From: Brachypterus glaber | Taxonomy: Eukaryota; Arthropoda; Insecta; Coleoptera; Kateretidae | Direction: 5' to 3' | DNA: 64,000 nt | Assembly (NCBI GenBank): GCA_958510825.1 | Contig: OY294049.1 | Location: forward strand, 8,184,001 to 8,248,000 | Part shown: in pieces, positions 7,613 to 18,770 of the stretch | How the letters are laid out: each line of letters opens with the position of its first letter | Position numbering within the stretch: the first letter of the stretch is position 1 | Program-made: the position numbers and the translations under genes | The notes under the pieces: generated by a model | The model's database searches: none | What the model saw: only the letters and a program-made list of their open reading frames with translations | What the model was told of the DNA's origin: nothing

Positions 7613-9634
7613 GTTGTCACTCTGGATATAGAATCGGCATACGAAAACGTAAATCTGGACATGCTGGTAGAATACCTGGCAGAGTTTAATATCCCCAAAG
7701 ACATGGCATTGTTTATATACAATATCTTTAACGAAAGGAACATACTAGTTCAAGAGGATGCATCAAATCTGGTGGGACCCAAAATTGCTAGAAAGGGTCT
7801 AGCTCAAGGCTCAATTCTCAGCCCAATTTTATTCAACATATATTTGCATTCGTTGCAACTTGAAGCCCTAATGGGTTGTAAAATTATACAGTACGCTGAC
7901 GATATTGCAATAATCGTGTCAGGTAAGGACCCCCAGGCTCTTATAGATGCAATGAACCTTACCTTAAACAGAATAAAATTATGGCTAGGGTCCCACGGAT
8001 TGGGTTTATCCACAAATAAGTGTACAGCAATTTTATTTAGGAAAACAAGGAGAATGCCTCCTTTAGGTGACATAAGAATAGGACATATGACTATACCCCT
8101 CCAAAGATCAATTAGCTATCTAGGAACGACCCTGGATCACAAACTTAATTGGGGCGAACACATAGACAAGTGCTGTACAAAAGCCAAAAAGGCAATCAAC
8201 CTAATCAAAGCACTCTGCGGGAAATATTGGGGTTCTGACCCTCAAACCCTACTCCTCCTGTACAAATCCTTAGTACGACCTCACTTAGAAAACTCCAGCA
8301 TCTTTTATTTTAGAGTCCCTCAGGACAAGCTAAATCAACTAGAAAAGACCCAAAACCAGGCACTAAGGATATGTTTACGTCTTTTAAATAGTACACCAAT
8401 AGGTGTGCTTTTAGCGGAATCCGGAGAAACCCCCCTTATTTACAGAAGAAATATCTTAGCAGCAAATTTTGTAGGGAAACATCTATCCATCCAAAACAAC
8501 CCTATTATGTCCAACCTCCTAAATTTATACGCTTCATACAACGGAAACCAGAACCCTTACTGGAGGTCCAGAGCACCCCCTCCTATTTTGTCGGCTATGG
8601 ACTCCTACCTAAACATACAAAACCATATAACTAAATTTGACACTTTCCCTATATTTTATGAACCATTAGAAGCTTTAATAAAATCAAGAAAAATTCACAT
8701 TTCGCCCTTTACTAAAAATTGCAATAACAACATTCCTTTCAAGGAATATCGCAATGAAAAATGGAAAGATTTCAAAGCCATCTATACAGATGCGTCTAGA
8801 AGTCAGGAAGGTGTAGCTATTGGAGTGTATATACCATTCAAAAATGTGGAGTTTTCCCAAAAAATAAAAAACTTTACTTCTATTTGCACAGCTGAAACAT
8901 TTGCCATATTACAGGCCCTTAAAGATATTTTAGGATCACAGGAAGAAAAATATGTTTTTTTCGTAGACTCAAAACCCGCCCTATTTAGAATATGTAACCC
9001 AGTCAACAACTGCAAAACGGACGCAATTACTCTGGAGGCAAAAAACTTACTTCATCAACTGGAAGGACACGGTAAAATCATAAAATTCTGCTGGATACCT
9101 AGCCACACCGGAATAGAAGGCAACGAAAAGGCAGACCAACTAGCTGCTCTTGGGATGGCATTGAGAAGGGAAATAACACCTAAAGTAAACTGGACAGAAT
9201 TTGTTGGCGAAAACAAGAGAATAGAAATGGAAAAGTGGAAAGAAAAGTGGAAACAGAATATTCAGACAGCAGGCAGATTTTTTGCTACACATTCGAACAC
9301 CCTAAAGATAAAACCATGGTGCTGGAATTTGAACTTAAGCAGGAGACACGTTACAACAATATGCAGACTGAGAAGCGGGCACTGCCTAACCAAATCACAT
9401 CTTCATTTTATAAAACGAGCAGATTCCCCACTATGCTCATGCGGCGAGATAGAAGACATCAAACACATAATCTTAGAATGCCCCAACCACTCAGAAGAAC
9501 GCAAATGCATGATCAACTGCTTAATTACAAACACAGACCTTCCGTTCAACCTGCAAACAATCCTTAGTAATCCCAACAACTCAATAGTAAAATCCATCGT
9601 AGACTTCTTAGAGAAGATCCATAAAAAATTGTAG
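7613..9634 (+). CDS. Non-LTR retrotransposon ORF2 C-terminal part: RT, RNase H, CCHC
   Basis: Reading starts in frame at 7613 (VVTLDIESAYENV) after an in-frame TAA in the target duplication. RT motifs include GLAQGSILSPILF and YADD at residues 78-81 (counted from the ATG at 7661). An RNase H domain follows (YTDAS with Asp377, AETFAILQAL, FVDSKPAL, WIPSHTGIEGNEKAD), then a CCHC-like knuckle (CSCGEIEDIKHIILECPNH). RT plus RNase H plus knuckle fits the I/R1/Jockey-related non-LTR groups. The endonuclease and ORF1 are absent. No stop or frameshift interrupts about 670 codons, so the insertion is recent, but it has no promoter or ATG of its own. Confidence 0.9.
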   Translation, partial: VVTLDIESAYENVNLDMLVEYLAEFNIPKDMALFIYNIFNERNILVQEDASNLVGPKIARKGLAQGSILSPILFNIYLHSLQLEALMGCKIIQYADDIAIIVSGKDPQALIDAMNLTLNRIKLWLGSHGLGLSTNKCTAILFRKTRRMPPLGDIRIGHMTIPLQRSISYLGTTLDHKLNWGEHIDKCCTKAKKAINLIKALCGKYWGSDPQTLLLLYKSLVRPHLENSSIFYFRVPQDKLNQLEKTQNQALRICLRLLNSTPIGVLLAESGETPLIYRRNILAANFVGKHLSIQNNPIMSNLLNLYASYNGNQNPYWRSRAPPPILSAMDSYLNIQNHITKFDTFPIFYEPLEALIKSRKIHISPFTKNCNNNIPFKEYRNEKWKDFKAIYTDASRSQEGVAIGVYIPFKNVEFSQKIKNFTSICTAETFAILQALKDILGSQEEKYVFFVDSKPALFRICNPVNNCKTDAITLEAKNLLHQLEGHGKIIKFCWIPSHTGIEGNEKADQLAALGMALRREITPKVNWTEFVGENKRIEMEKWKEKWKQNIQTAGRFFATHSNTLKIKPWCWNLNLSRRHVTTICRLRSGHCLTKSHLHFIKRADSPLCSCGEIEDIKHIILECPNHSEERKCMINCLITNTDLPFNLQTILSNPNNSIVKSIVDFLEKIHKKL

Positions 9635-9909
9635 GCCCTATCTAGTAGATCTCTGCTAATAATCCAATTTCTGCCCTTAATTTCTGTAGACTTACCGCTT
9701 TAGGCTTCAACCCTATTTCAAAATCCCTTTTCTAAAACAAAAACAAAAAAAAAAAAAAAAAAAAAACAAAAAACAAAAAAAAAAAAAAAAAAAAAAACGC
9801 ATTTTAGAGCTCAAATAATAAAGTAGTTATAGAAGAAATCCCCTGAATTAGTTCAAAAGTGGCGTAAACGTACTACAACGCCAATAATTATAGGAAGAAG
9901 AAGAAGAAG
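9635..9909 (+). other. 3' UTR and tail of the truncated non-LTR element
   Basis: A noncoding tail with an A-rich/AAAAAC tract at 9737-9797, a unique ~95-bp segment and a terminal GAA microsatellite. It ends at the target duplication. Confidence 0.75.
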
Positions 9910-9923
9910 AATGGTATTTAAGT

Positions 9924-10348
9924 GTTTTGTTTGTATTTGTAAAGGAAAAACAGCTTTAAAAATACTAAGTTTCTGACATAAAACGGAAAACTTGGACTGC
10001 ATCTTGACAATAATTTCTTTTTTTTTTGATTATGTGGAAAGACTTTTGTAAATAAAAAGGTTAGTTTTTCTGGCTTTTATAATGGAAAGATTGTTGCATA
10101 ATTTTAATCTTTTAGGTTAACTGCAGATTTAAAAAAGATACTTTTAAGTGTCATTCGTATCTCTTCAGCCTTTTTGTGCTGGTTAAATTTACCATAGAAG
10201 TTAATAATTTAAAATATACCGATATTTTAATGGAAATAATGAACAAAACCACCTTGGCTGCGCTACTCATGTAGTGTCATTATGTATAAGTCCAGTAATG
10301 GTTCAGGCAAGGTGTCCTTTAAGGATGAAGACTATCAAGAAGAAAATA
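9924..10348. other. Unassigned AT-rich spacer
   Basis: No coding capacity or clear repeat. TGTGCTGGTTAAA at about 10176 also occurs at about 7559, hinting at an old dispersed repeat in which the non-LTR element landed. Confidence 0.35.
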
Positions 10349-10788
10349 CTATTATTACAGTGAAAAATTAGTGCAAAACTGTTCCTGAAATGAATATTTA
10401 TGAGCTAGAGAGTCTACATGAAAAGCCGACTAGCGTGAGTTCGATTCTCACTGGCGCTGATTTGTGTTTTTCAGTTAATTAATAATTGAAATAGGTGAAG
10501 TGGACATTCCCTATTATTACAGTGAAAAATTAGTGCAAAACTGTTCCTGAAATGAATATTTATGAGCTAGGGAGTCTACATGAAAAGCCGACTAGCGTGA
10601 GTTCGATTCTCACTGGCGCTGATTTGCCTTTTTCAGTTAATTAATAATTGAAATAGGTGAAGTGGACATTCCCTATAAACTGGTTCAAAAATCAGTTAAA
10701 GCTGGTGGTTCTATTTACCAATAGCCCACACCAGTCCTGGACTCAGGGGCTGCTTAATTAAGTAGAATAGTATGAGGTTAAACAAACA
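10349..10788 (+). mobile_element. tRNA-derived SINE with tandemly duplicated 162-bp head
   Basis: Units at 10349-10510 and 10511-10672 are near-identical. Each holds a tRNA-like B box (GAGTTCGATTCTCACTGG). The body after the second unit (AGCCCACACCAGTCCTGGACTC) and a short AAACAAAC tail follow to about 10788. The reverse complement of 33362-33645 is the same family with a better-preserved head. The A-box region of this copy has diverged. Confidence 0.75.
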
Positions 10789-11147
10789 TGTATGTACTTA
10801 GGTATAATGTTGGAGATAATATCATCTCTATTTTGTTTTTAAATATACCTATTATGCCATTCATTATACATTAATAATGTACTTTAAATTAACATTATAC
10901 ACACTATTTTCTTTTAAATATTCTTCGATTTATACATATATTTTTTTGTTTTGTAAGTACAAAGACTATAACAGTGTTGTAATAATAAATCATATATTCA
11001 AGTTTAAGCAAATAAAAACAATGTATATTTATTTATTTGTACACAATACTACATAATGTATATTAGCTATAGCAAACAGAAACAATCTAAAATCCTTTTT
11101 TTGCACAGAAATTTCCTAAAATATTGAATTGGTAGTAGAAATGGGTT
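10789..11147. other. AT-rich spacer
   Basis: Mostly A/T homopolymer-rich sequence. I see no gene or structured repeat. Confidence 0.4.
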
Positions 11148-11418
11148 ATATGAGCCCAAAAAAGTAAACTTTAATTATATGCTTTTCGTTATTGCTTATA
11201 ATTTGGGTATTTTTTAAGAGAGATTTATTAACTTTTTTATTTTCCCAAGCTTTGGAGTTCTATAGTTATAATGCCATGCTCAAAATCCAATGTCGGACTA
11301 AGGGGGCCCCGGGGCGGTCAGGGGCGATAACAACTCAAAAAGCAGACCATTTTCTCACTTTTTTACGTGTTTTCTTAGTATTTTATCATGGTTAAAAATG
11401 TATTTTTGTGTTAAATTT

Positions 11419-12136
11419 CTACAAAGCTGTACAAGTTATATGTTAGACCTATTCTAGAATATGCCGAAAGTGTCTGGAACCCTTACTATGCAAAAGATAT
11501 AGATCTTCTCGAGGGAGTACAAAGAAGGGCGACTAAAATTCCACCAGAATTAAAACATTTGCCGTACTTAGAACGCCTTTCTCATATGAAACTACCCACT
11601 CTGGAAGCAAGACGATCTCGTGGAGACCTTATCCAAACCCATAAGATACTCAGCAGCTACTACTCAGTCGAACTTAGCATATTCCAGCTTAATAACAATA
11701 CCAACTTGCGAGGTCATAGCAAAAAACTTTATAAAGAAAGATGCTCCAAATTACCCAGAAAAAATTTTATTGTTAGCAGGGTCGTTTACCAGTGGAATGC
11801 TTTGAGTGAAGACACAGTGGGGGCAATGTCTCTTAATCAGTTTAAGAACAGAATGGATAGGGATTTGGACAGGGTCAGAAGACAATGGGTACACATTCCT
11901 TCCTAGTTTTATCTGTGATAGTTATATTTTTATCTTGTTTTTGTGATTTTATTTTTAATTTTTTAATATTTTATTTTTTAATATTTAATGTTTCATATTT
12001 ATTTTTCTTTTTTTACATTTGTTTTTATATTTATTCTTTAGAATTTCATATTCACTTTATTTATTTATATACTTGATATAGATACAGTTTCATCGGTTAT
12101 GCCGCTCACTGTTTGTAATAATAATAATAATAATAA
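11419..12136 (+). mobile_element. CR1-like non-LTR retrotransposon 3' fragment
   Basis: It is flanked by TTAAATTT at 11411-11418 and 12137-12144 and ends in (TAA)n at 12117-12136. The opposite arm of the surrounding foldback gives the empty site, supporting an 8-bp duplication. It is heavily 5'-truncated, retaining only the end of the RT ORF and the 3' UTR. Confidence 0.85.
11421..11906 (+). pseudogene. C-terminal RT fragment of CR1-like element
   Basis: This is an in-frame fragment of about 160 residues with the thumb/C-terminal signature of CR1/L2-type RTs: LYVRPILEYAESVWNPY, LEGVQRRATK, then SRVVYQWNALSEDTV and NQFKNRMDRD before the stop. No catalytic RT motifs remain, so it is not a functional enzyme. 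The frame itself is undamaged. Confidence 0.85.
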
Positions 12137-13550
12137 TTAAATTTAGTATCAGCTTTTGACTGAACTTGACAAAAAATTGAAGGCATAACAATGTTATGAT
12201 AACATGCTTTATAATAAAACACAAATATAAATTTTTTTCTTTTAAAAATAAAAAAAGTAGATTTTGAAAATTCGAAAAAAGTGATTTTTTTTATTCATAT
12301 AAATTGTGCGCTAAGGATACTGAAATACCTAAACGCTATTTTTTTTTAAATAAATGCGATTTCAGGGGGCGCCTGGCAAAAGGTTGGGGGCGCTTTGACT
12401 TTAGTGACATACTTTCTGTTATCGCTTATAACAAGGAAATATTTTAAGAGAGCATTATGAACTTGTGTTCTACTAAGCTTTAGAGTTCTACAGTTTTAAT
12501 GCTAAGCTTAAAGTTCAGGGCCTAACTAAGGGAGGGCGGCCAGGGGCGATAACAGCTCGAAAAGCAGACCATTTCTTCCTTTATAAACACAAATATATTT
12601 TTCCAGGTAAAAAGATGGTCTGCTTTTTGAGTTGTTATTGTAGATGATTGTGAAGGATTCTGGAGAATTGCAGATGATTGTGAAAGAATGAATTGTCAAG
12701 GATTGTTGGATAGGTGTACAAGGATTGTCCAATAAATAAACCCCTCGCTGCAACTAAAGCTTAATAGAACACAAGTTCATGATGCTCTCTTAAAATATTT
12801 CCTCGTTATAACTTATATATAAGCGATAACGGAAAGTATTTGACTAAACGATAACGGAAAGTATGTCACTAAAATAAAAGCGCCCTCGCCCTTTTGCATG
12901 GCGCCCGAAAAATCGCATTTATTAAAAAAAAAAGCGTTTACGTATTTCAGGACACTTAGCGCACAATTTAAGTGAATGCCAAGATTAATAAAAAGAAAGT
13001 TCACTTTTTTCGATTTTTCAATATTTACTTTTTTTATTTTTAAAAGGAAAAATAATTATTTGTGTTTAATAATAAAACATGTTATGACTTCAATTTTTTG
13101 TCAAGTTCAGTCAAAAGCTGATAATAAAGTACACCAAAATAATTTTTTTACCATGGTAAAATAGTAAGAAAACAAGAAAAAAAAGCGAAAAAATGGTCAG
13201 CTTTTCGAGTTGTTGTCGCCCCTGGCCGCCCCCTTAGTCCGACACTGGATTTTGAGCATTGCATTAAAACTGCAGAACTCTAAAGCTTGGGAAAATACAA
13301 AAAGTTAATGAATCTCTCTTAAAAAATACCCAAATTATAAGCGATAACGAAAAGAATAATATGCATAATATATTATATGCTTTAATTATATATAATTAAA
13401 ACCAAGGCACCCCCACTATTTTGCTCGGCGCCCCCTGAAATCGTAACCGATTTTCAAAATATCATTTATATACGTAATCCCCACACCCTAGTCCACGATT
13501 TAAATTTTTCGGGAGATGAATCCGAAAAAGTTTACTTTTTTGGGCTATAT

Positions 13551-13920
13551 TTGTAGTAAAATACACTGTCCAGTAAAAGAGCCTTCCCATTTTTCAGCTC
13601 CGCGCGTAAAATGGATTTTTTATTGTCAGATTCAGTTTTAGCAACCTTAAAAATATACCAATTTTCACCCCACATTCTAACTCCACCCCCCGCCCCTTAG
13701 GGGGTGGAGTTAGAATTTTTTTATTAACTGATTCTCTTTCAGCAACCTTAAAAACCCCAATATGCCAATTTTCACGAAAACTACCCCCCGCCCCTTTGGA
13801 GTGATTAAAATTTTTTTATAATCAGATTTACTTTAAGCAACCTCAAAAACCCCTATATAGCAATTTTCAAATTTTTCTAAAAAAAAATAATTTTCCCCAT
13901 TTGCCCTTGCTGCACCCCAA
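13551..13920. repeat. CCACCCCCT/GGGGTGGAG monomer repeat (minus-oriented copy)
   Basis: About three degenerate monomers of ~100 bp occur, each with a C-rich block (CCACCCCCCGCCCC), 'AGCAACCTTAAAAA' and 'CCAATTTTCA'. The same monomers occur in the opposite orientation at about 33240-33920. Confidence 0.6.
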
Positions 13921-14100
13921 TGTTCATCAAAAACAATCCCGAACGAGAACTTTTGGTAACATACCTGTATGCCAAATTTCAAGTCTCTAGATTAAAGCGT
14001 TCTTAAGTTATCGTGCACATATTTCTCGGACAGACCGATCGACTGAACATTTTTTTTGGTCGAAATTGATTTATATCGACATAAAACGCAAAAAAAATTG
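13921..14100 (+). repeat. Dispersed 'CGTTCTTAAGTTATCGTG...GACAGACCGA' repeat
   Basis: A degenerate block TTTCAAGTCTCTAG - AAAGCGTTCTTAAGTTATC - GGACAGACCGATCGAC recurs in this window near 24000-24390, 38550-38660, 43300-43410, 53050-53160 and in part 58140-58230, in both orientations. Confidence 0.6.
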
Positions 14101-14219
14101 AAAATTTTTGTACAAAATTTTGAAAATTTTGAAAATGGGAAAGCAAAATGGCCAGATGCTAAATTTCATAACAAAAAAACAATTCTTTATCGAGTTAACC
14201 TGGGCTAGATGATGAAATC

Positions 14220-14660
14220 CACTTAAGGAAAACATTCCATAACTGGTGGTAATCAGGGGTGCTTCAAAGCGATTTTATGAGGGGGGGAGAGCAAACATTT
14301 CCCTAATTATTCAGAAATTTCACAACTCCAAAAAAAAGTTTTTACCCCCTAAAAATTTAAATGACTAAAAAAAAGTCCTCACCTCTGAAAAAATACAGCA
14401 ATTTTCTAACTCTAAAAAAAAATATTTACCCCTCCCGAAAATTTTTGATGACTTAACATTCTCAACTGTGCTATGCTCCAAACTTTGTCAACTTTGAAAA
14501 AATACCCTACTATACTATCCAACTTTATACCAATTTACCAAAATTTACCACTCAGTTTCCTAATTTTTTCACTCATTTTCCCAACTGAACACTGGATTTT
14601 TCCAACTCGAGCATGATTGGGTGGCGCCCCCCATTGGGGCACCCCTGGGGTAATTCAAAA
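14220..14660. repeat. Dispersed repeat, inverted copy of 63230-63500
   Basis: It shares CCAACTCGAGC, TTTTTCCA and a C-rich end (CCCCCATTGGGGCACCCC) with the complement of the segment at 63230-63500. No ORF. Confidence 0.5.
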
Positions 14661-15035
14661 AGGATCTGAAGGAATAAATAAATAGTTTTGGACATTTATC
14701 GAGACATTTCTAGGCCTAAAGGTACATACAAATAAAAAGGTCCCTTTTTATGTGACTACTCACATTTGTTTTTTGCACAGCTGAACATCACAGTTTCTAA
14801 ATTCTTACATTTCTGCACCAGTTATGCATGCAAAACAATAATAGCATGATATGCTATTATTGTTTTTTTTTCTATTTAATTTTTCTGAAAAACGATTTTT
14901 TTTTAATTTTAACCTCATTGACAAGACAATCCTAGCTAAGAACTTTTGATAAGAAATAGGTGGTCCAAATTTGAAGTCTTAGCTCAGGCGCGTAGATAGG
15001 ATTTTTTCTTGTAGGGGTAAAAATTTTATTTTTTT

Positions 15036-15320
15036 GGCGCCCCTACCAAAAGAAAAAAAACCCTTCAAAATTCAAAAAAAAATTGTCCCTGAGCGTTTCT
15101 ACAAAATTTGGCGCCCACTTTGGCGCTCCCAATATTATATTTTGGCGCCCCAACCAAAAGAAAAAAAACACCCTCTAAACAAATAAGCTTTGTCTCTGAG
15201 TGTCTCTACAAAATTTGGCGCCCATCTTTTAAACATCCCTACCAAAACAAAAAAAACACCCTCCGAAAAAAAAGCTTTGTCCCTGAGCGTTTCTACCAAA
15301 TTTGGCGCCCCTATCCAAAA
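15036..15320 (+). repeat. Short tandem array, about three units of 75-110 bp
   Basis: Each unit contains GGCGCCC, CTACCAAAAGAAAAAAAACACC and CCCTGAGCGTTTCTACAAA. The 'GCGCCC...' chemistry resembles other dispersed repeats here, and no protein is supported. Confidence 0.65.
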
Positions 15321-16253
15321 AAAAACCTGCTATTATTTTAATTTTTTATTTAAAATAAAAAATAAATATTCTTGGGGGGTAAATACCCCCCTCTACCCCC
15401 CCCCTTATATCTACTTAGATTTTTCTCAGTCTATAACTTTTCAAAAAAATTATAATCCAAAGGCATTTTGTGTTTACAAAGTTCTACAAAAATTGACGCC
15501 GTAAACCTGTACATTCTAAAATTATATCACTCTTGGCTTGAAGTTTGTTGCCTTGTTCAGTGTTTAAATTCACCTCTTCAAAGTTTGCAGGTATATTTCC
15601 TCCATTTTTACGGGTTCCTCGTTCCTCAAATACCATTCCCATAATCTCATTTCCAAATTTTTAGCAGTATTTACAGAGAATTTTGGATTTAGAAATTTAT
15701 TTAAAAAATATGAATGTGGTTTAACTCTGTTAGTGAAACCCATTTTATGCGATTCTATGTGGTTAAAATATTATTTTGAGGGATATCTTGCAGTTTATAT
15801 TCTTCAGAAAGGATGCCATTGCTTCTATTGCAGCACTTTCAAAAAATTTACTGCATTTTGGTTTAACATAGGTGCTAGTAATTGGCTTTTTCTTCCTTTC
15901 TACATCTGTATGCCATGTTTATAATATTTTCAGGTTCTTATTTAGGCTCCTTCTAACTTTCCATTCCATTGGTTTTGAAGTACATGAAAAAACTTCAGGA
16001 ATTACAGTTATTCCCCTGTATAAAAGGTCCATAATATACAGTAGTAAACTTATTGCATGATGGCATGACATTGATAATCTGAAAATAAAATAAAGTGTCA
16101 CCAGGCTGAAAATCATATGCATACTAGACACATACACCGCAGGGACTAAGGGGACGTATAAAGTATGTCAGGCTTTTTTTTAACATTTTTGATTCCTCCT
16201 CCCCTTGTTGCAAAGTATATATATCTTATTTATATAAATTTTTTAATGAAATA
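15321..16253. other. Repeat-rich spacer without recognisable gene
   Basis: The block at 15672-15745 (GAGAATTTTGGATTTAGAAA ... TTAGTGAAACC) recurs at 17006-17070, so at least part is a dispersed repeat. Possible decayed coding on the minus strand at 15700-16050 has stops in all frames and is not claimed. Confidence 0.45.
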
Positions 16254-16489
16254 TAGGGTGTAATAAAAACGGTGGGCTGGCTATACATAGCCATATTGTA
16301 CTCACCAAAACAATGAAAAAAGTTGATATACACATATTGTCTAAAATTCTTCGTCTCTGAGTTATGACTTTAAGTTTTTAGTTAAGATACTACTTTAATA
16401 CAATCTTAGTATAGTACCTCTTTATCAACCAACCGGGAGTACAATATGGCTATGTATTATAGCACGCCCGCCTTTTTTGTTACACCCTG
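16254..16489. mobile_element. TA-flanked MITE, ~47-bp TIR (TAGGGTGTAA...)
   Basis: The ends TAGGGTGTAATAAAAACGGT and the complement of the right end (CAGGGTGTAACAAAAAAGGC) pair over about 47 bp, including CATAGCCATATTGTACTC. TA dinucleotides flank both ends (16252-16253 and 16490-16491), as in Tc1/mariner-type insertions. It is non-coding, 236 bp. Confidence 0.85.
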
Positions 16490-16624
16490 TATATCGGAAA
16501 AACACGGTAAATGACTGATTTTTAGATAGATGTATAGATAGCCATTGACTATTGGAAAAAATACATATATACAAAAGAAAAGTACAGTAAGTACAATACA
16601 TTAATTCTAATTTAGGTAATCTAT

Positions 16625-17335
16625 TTAATAGGAAAGGTTGCCTTTCTCACAGCAGACTCACTGGCAGGATTTGCATTATGATACAAATTTGATTTTAGTC
16701 TTCTTTTAAAACCCTTAATATTTAGACTCTTTATTTCAGCATTTATTTTATTATAAATGACTACCCCTTGTGAAATAAAGACACTTGGGATTTTTTCTTA
16801 TGTTTGTGAGTTAAAGTGAAATTCATGGCATTACGTGTCTGAATTTCAACAACAAAAGTCTTCCTTAAATAATTGGGTACATTAATTTAGTTGTTATTAT
16901 GATACATATTTGCTTGTAAAGAAACGTTTCATTGGCTCTGCTGCTTACTGTATTTAATAATAATAATAATAATTACCCGTTGATATTTTGTGAATTTAGA
17001 CCACCAGAGAATTTTGGATTTAGAAATTTATTTTAAAAATATGGACATGGTTTGGACTTTTAGTTAGTGAAACCGAAACCGAACTAAACTCAACATTGTT
17101 TGTATGCTGGTTCATATTCCACAACCCAGTATTACTCTCATAGCCTTGTTTTGAATTTTTTGTAGTCCAAATCAGTTAGTTTAATCATATACAAAATAGT
17201 ACTACAATATGTAAAATGTGGTAAAGCAATGCTATTATAAATTAATTTTCTTGAATGCATACAAAAAAAAAAACGTGCACTATATCTCAAGATTTTGAGG
17301 GTCCACAAAAAATTGTTACATACCTTCACTTACAA
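16625..17335 (-). pseudogene. Decayed non-LTR RT C-terminus
   Basis: On the minus strand, 17330-17140 encodes KLIYNSIALPHFTYCST, a typical RT-thumb motif. From 16860 down to 16625, frame-shifted pieces read VSLFHKG, then VVIYNKINAEIKSL and GFKRRLK before a stop, the typical C-terminus of CR1/L2-like ORFs. In between lies unrelated plus-oriented sequence ending in (TAA)n at about 16955-16974, probably a separate insertion. Several stops and a frameshift make it a fossil. Confidence 0.65.
16900..16974 (+). repeat. 3' end of CR1-like element with (TAA)n tail
   Basis: Sequence before the tail (TTTCATTGGCTCTGCTGCTTACTGT) matches the 3' end of the element at 12090-12118 (TTTCATCGGTTATGCCGCTCACTGT). 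It is an isolated tail fragment sitting within the minus-strand RT fossil. Confidence 0.6.
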
Positions 17336-18770
17336 GATATATGGCTGCTATAGGCTGACATAATATCCTCCAAATGTTGAACAGAAACTTTCTACCCTTT
17401 GTATCATGTGCTTTTTCTGGCTTTAACACAATCCATGTCATTGTGCAGTTCTACTAAATACCATAGCCTAAAAGTTAGATACATTTATGTCATTTAAATA
17501 CCTAATGAATATAATATAATGAATATTCTACTAATTTCTGTTACAGGTTTAAAACTTGTAATGTATTTACCTTGTCTGGTACCTTAAAGAATTTTTTTAA
17601 CAACAGCCCTAAATAAACAGTAAATTTGAAAAACTCATCTTAAAACACTAAAGGATTCTAACATTTATTTAAAAAAGCACTCGGATCTCATAAAATATCG
17701 CTTATATAGAAGATTAACCTTCATTATTATTATAAATTTTATAAACGTAAACAAATTTGACAGATACCTAACCTTTTTATCTGTCAGATAACTGTGCGAA
17801 GCTAGCTGAGATTTACGTGATTTTTCATAGTGTAGTTTTTTTTTACTCAACCTTTTTTAAGCTTCATTCACGCGCCCGGCAGACGGCAGCACGGTCAAAT
17901 TGCTTTATCCGAATTCATCCATTGTTTTGACAGATATACCACCCCTCACCCCACTCCCACTAAACAATCAAGTTCATATAAAGCTGGCGCCATCGCTCAG
18001 TCGTACCTAGAAGCCAAAACACAGGTTCGGGTCCTGAATACTTTTCACGGTCACGTATTTGACTTTCTCTTATAGTGTATTTCTTATATGACTATCAGAA
18101 ACATAAAAAGACGAAGGCTATCAGAAAAATAGGCGCCAGGTTGTCAAGTATTTATTTATTTTTAAATTTTTACCATGATCGTAATTTTAAAAATTAAATT
18201 TTCACACATCACCCTAAATATTATATATTTTTTATAAATAATAATATAAAATTAGCTAGGTATTCAGGCCTAAGGTTTTGTTTTATAAAATATGTCAGTT
18301 TGGCAACGATGGAATAAAAATGTGTTTTATTTTAAACAGTGGTGCTATAAAGTTTTGACTCAATATATTAAAACGAATTAGGATATTCCATTGTTATTTT
18401 CTAGAAACATTGTTTGTTAATATATACTAAAAAACAATGAGTATTTCTGTTTTATTTAATACAAATTAAATACAAATTTTGTATGATCGAATGAGAAAAG
18501 TTTGGTTTGCCAAACCAGAAATAGTCTCTTGCCGAACTTTTGGTCACTATCGTACATTTCCAAATCGCGTTTTGTAAAACAAAACATGTAAAAAACAAGA
18601 TTAAAATAATTTAATTTCTAAAGTTTAGCCGAAACATATGTCTTTTCGGAACAAAACGCTGAAGTGTTTTTTAATTTTACAAATCTTTCGCTAATAAACG
18701 TTGTGTTATCAAAGTTATAAGTTAGGTTAGGTTTTTCGGGTATTTTTTATTTGTTTGTTTATTCCTAAAA
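17336..18770. other. Upstream region of gene A; AT-rich, one tRNA-like segment
   Basis: There is no coding sequence. At about 17988-18045 a tRNA-like pair of motifs, GCTCAGTCGTA (A-box-like) and GGTTCGGGTCC (B-box-like), suggests a SINE head. 18600-18770 precedes gene A. I see no convincing TATA box. Confidence 0.4.

Larger units (their letters stand above)
7601..9923 (+). mobile_element. 5'-truncated non-LTR retrotransposon with 14-bp target duplication
   Basis: Flanking copies of AATGGTATTTAAGT occur at 7601-7614 and 9910-9923. The element begins abruptly inside the RT domain at about 7613-7615, runs through an open ORF to 9634, a 3' UTR with a long A/C-rich tract (9737-9797), and ends in a (GAA)n tail at about 9893-9910. 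Abrupt 5' truncation, a simple-sequence 3' tail and a variable-length target duplication are hallmarks of target-primed reverse transcription. Confidence 0.9.
11148..13550. repeat. 2.4-kb foldback (inverted-repeat) element interrupted by a CR1-like insertion
   Basis: The ends pair (ATATGAGCCCAAAAAAGT at about 11149 with its complement at about 13530-13548). Sequence at 11170-11410 plus 12145-12510 is mirrored by 12760-13360, giving arms of about 600-700 bp. Each arm holds repeated blocks ending in a GGGGCGATAACAACTC / AAGCAGACCATTTT motif. No transposase is encoded. It resembles a long foldback transposon or a tail-to-tail pair of one repeat. Confidence 0.75.

Noticed and set aside
11885..12076. 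Hydrophobic 63-codon frame
   Set aside because: It lies in the T-rich 3' UTR of the CR1-like fragment. The Phe/Ile/Tyr content merely reflects T-richness.
15700..16050. A decayed coding region on the minus strand
   Set aside because: Stops interrupt every frame and no motif is recognisable. Only its left edge is a demonstrable repeat.
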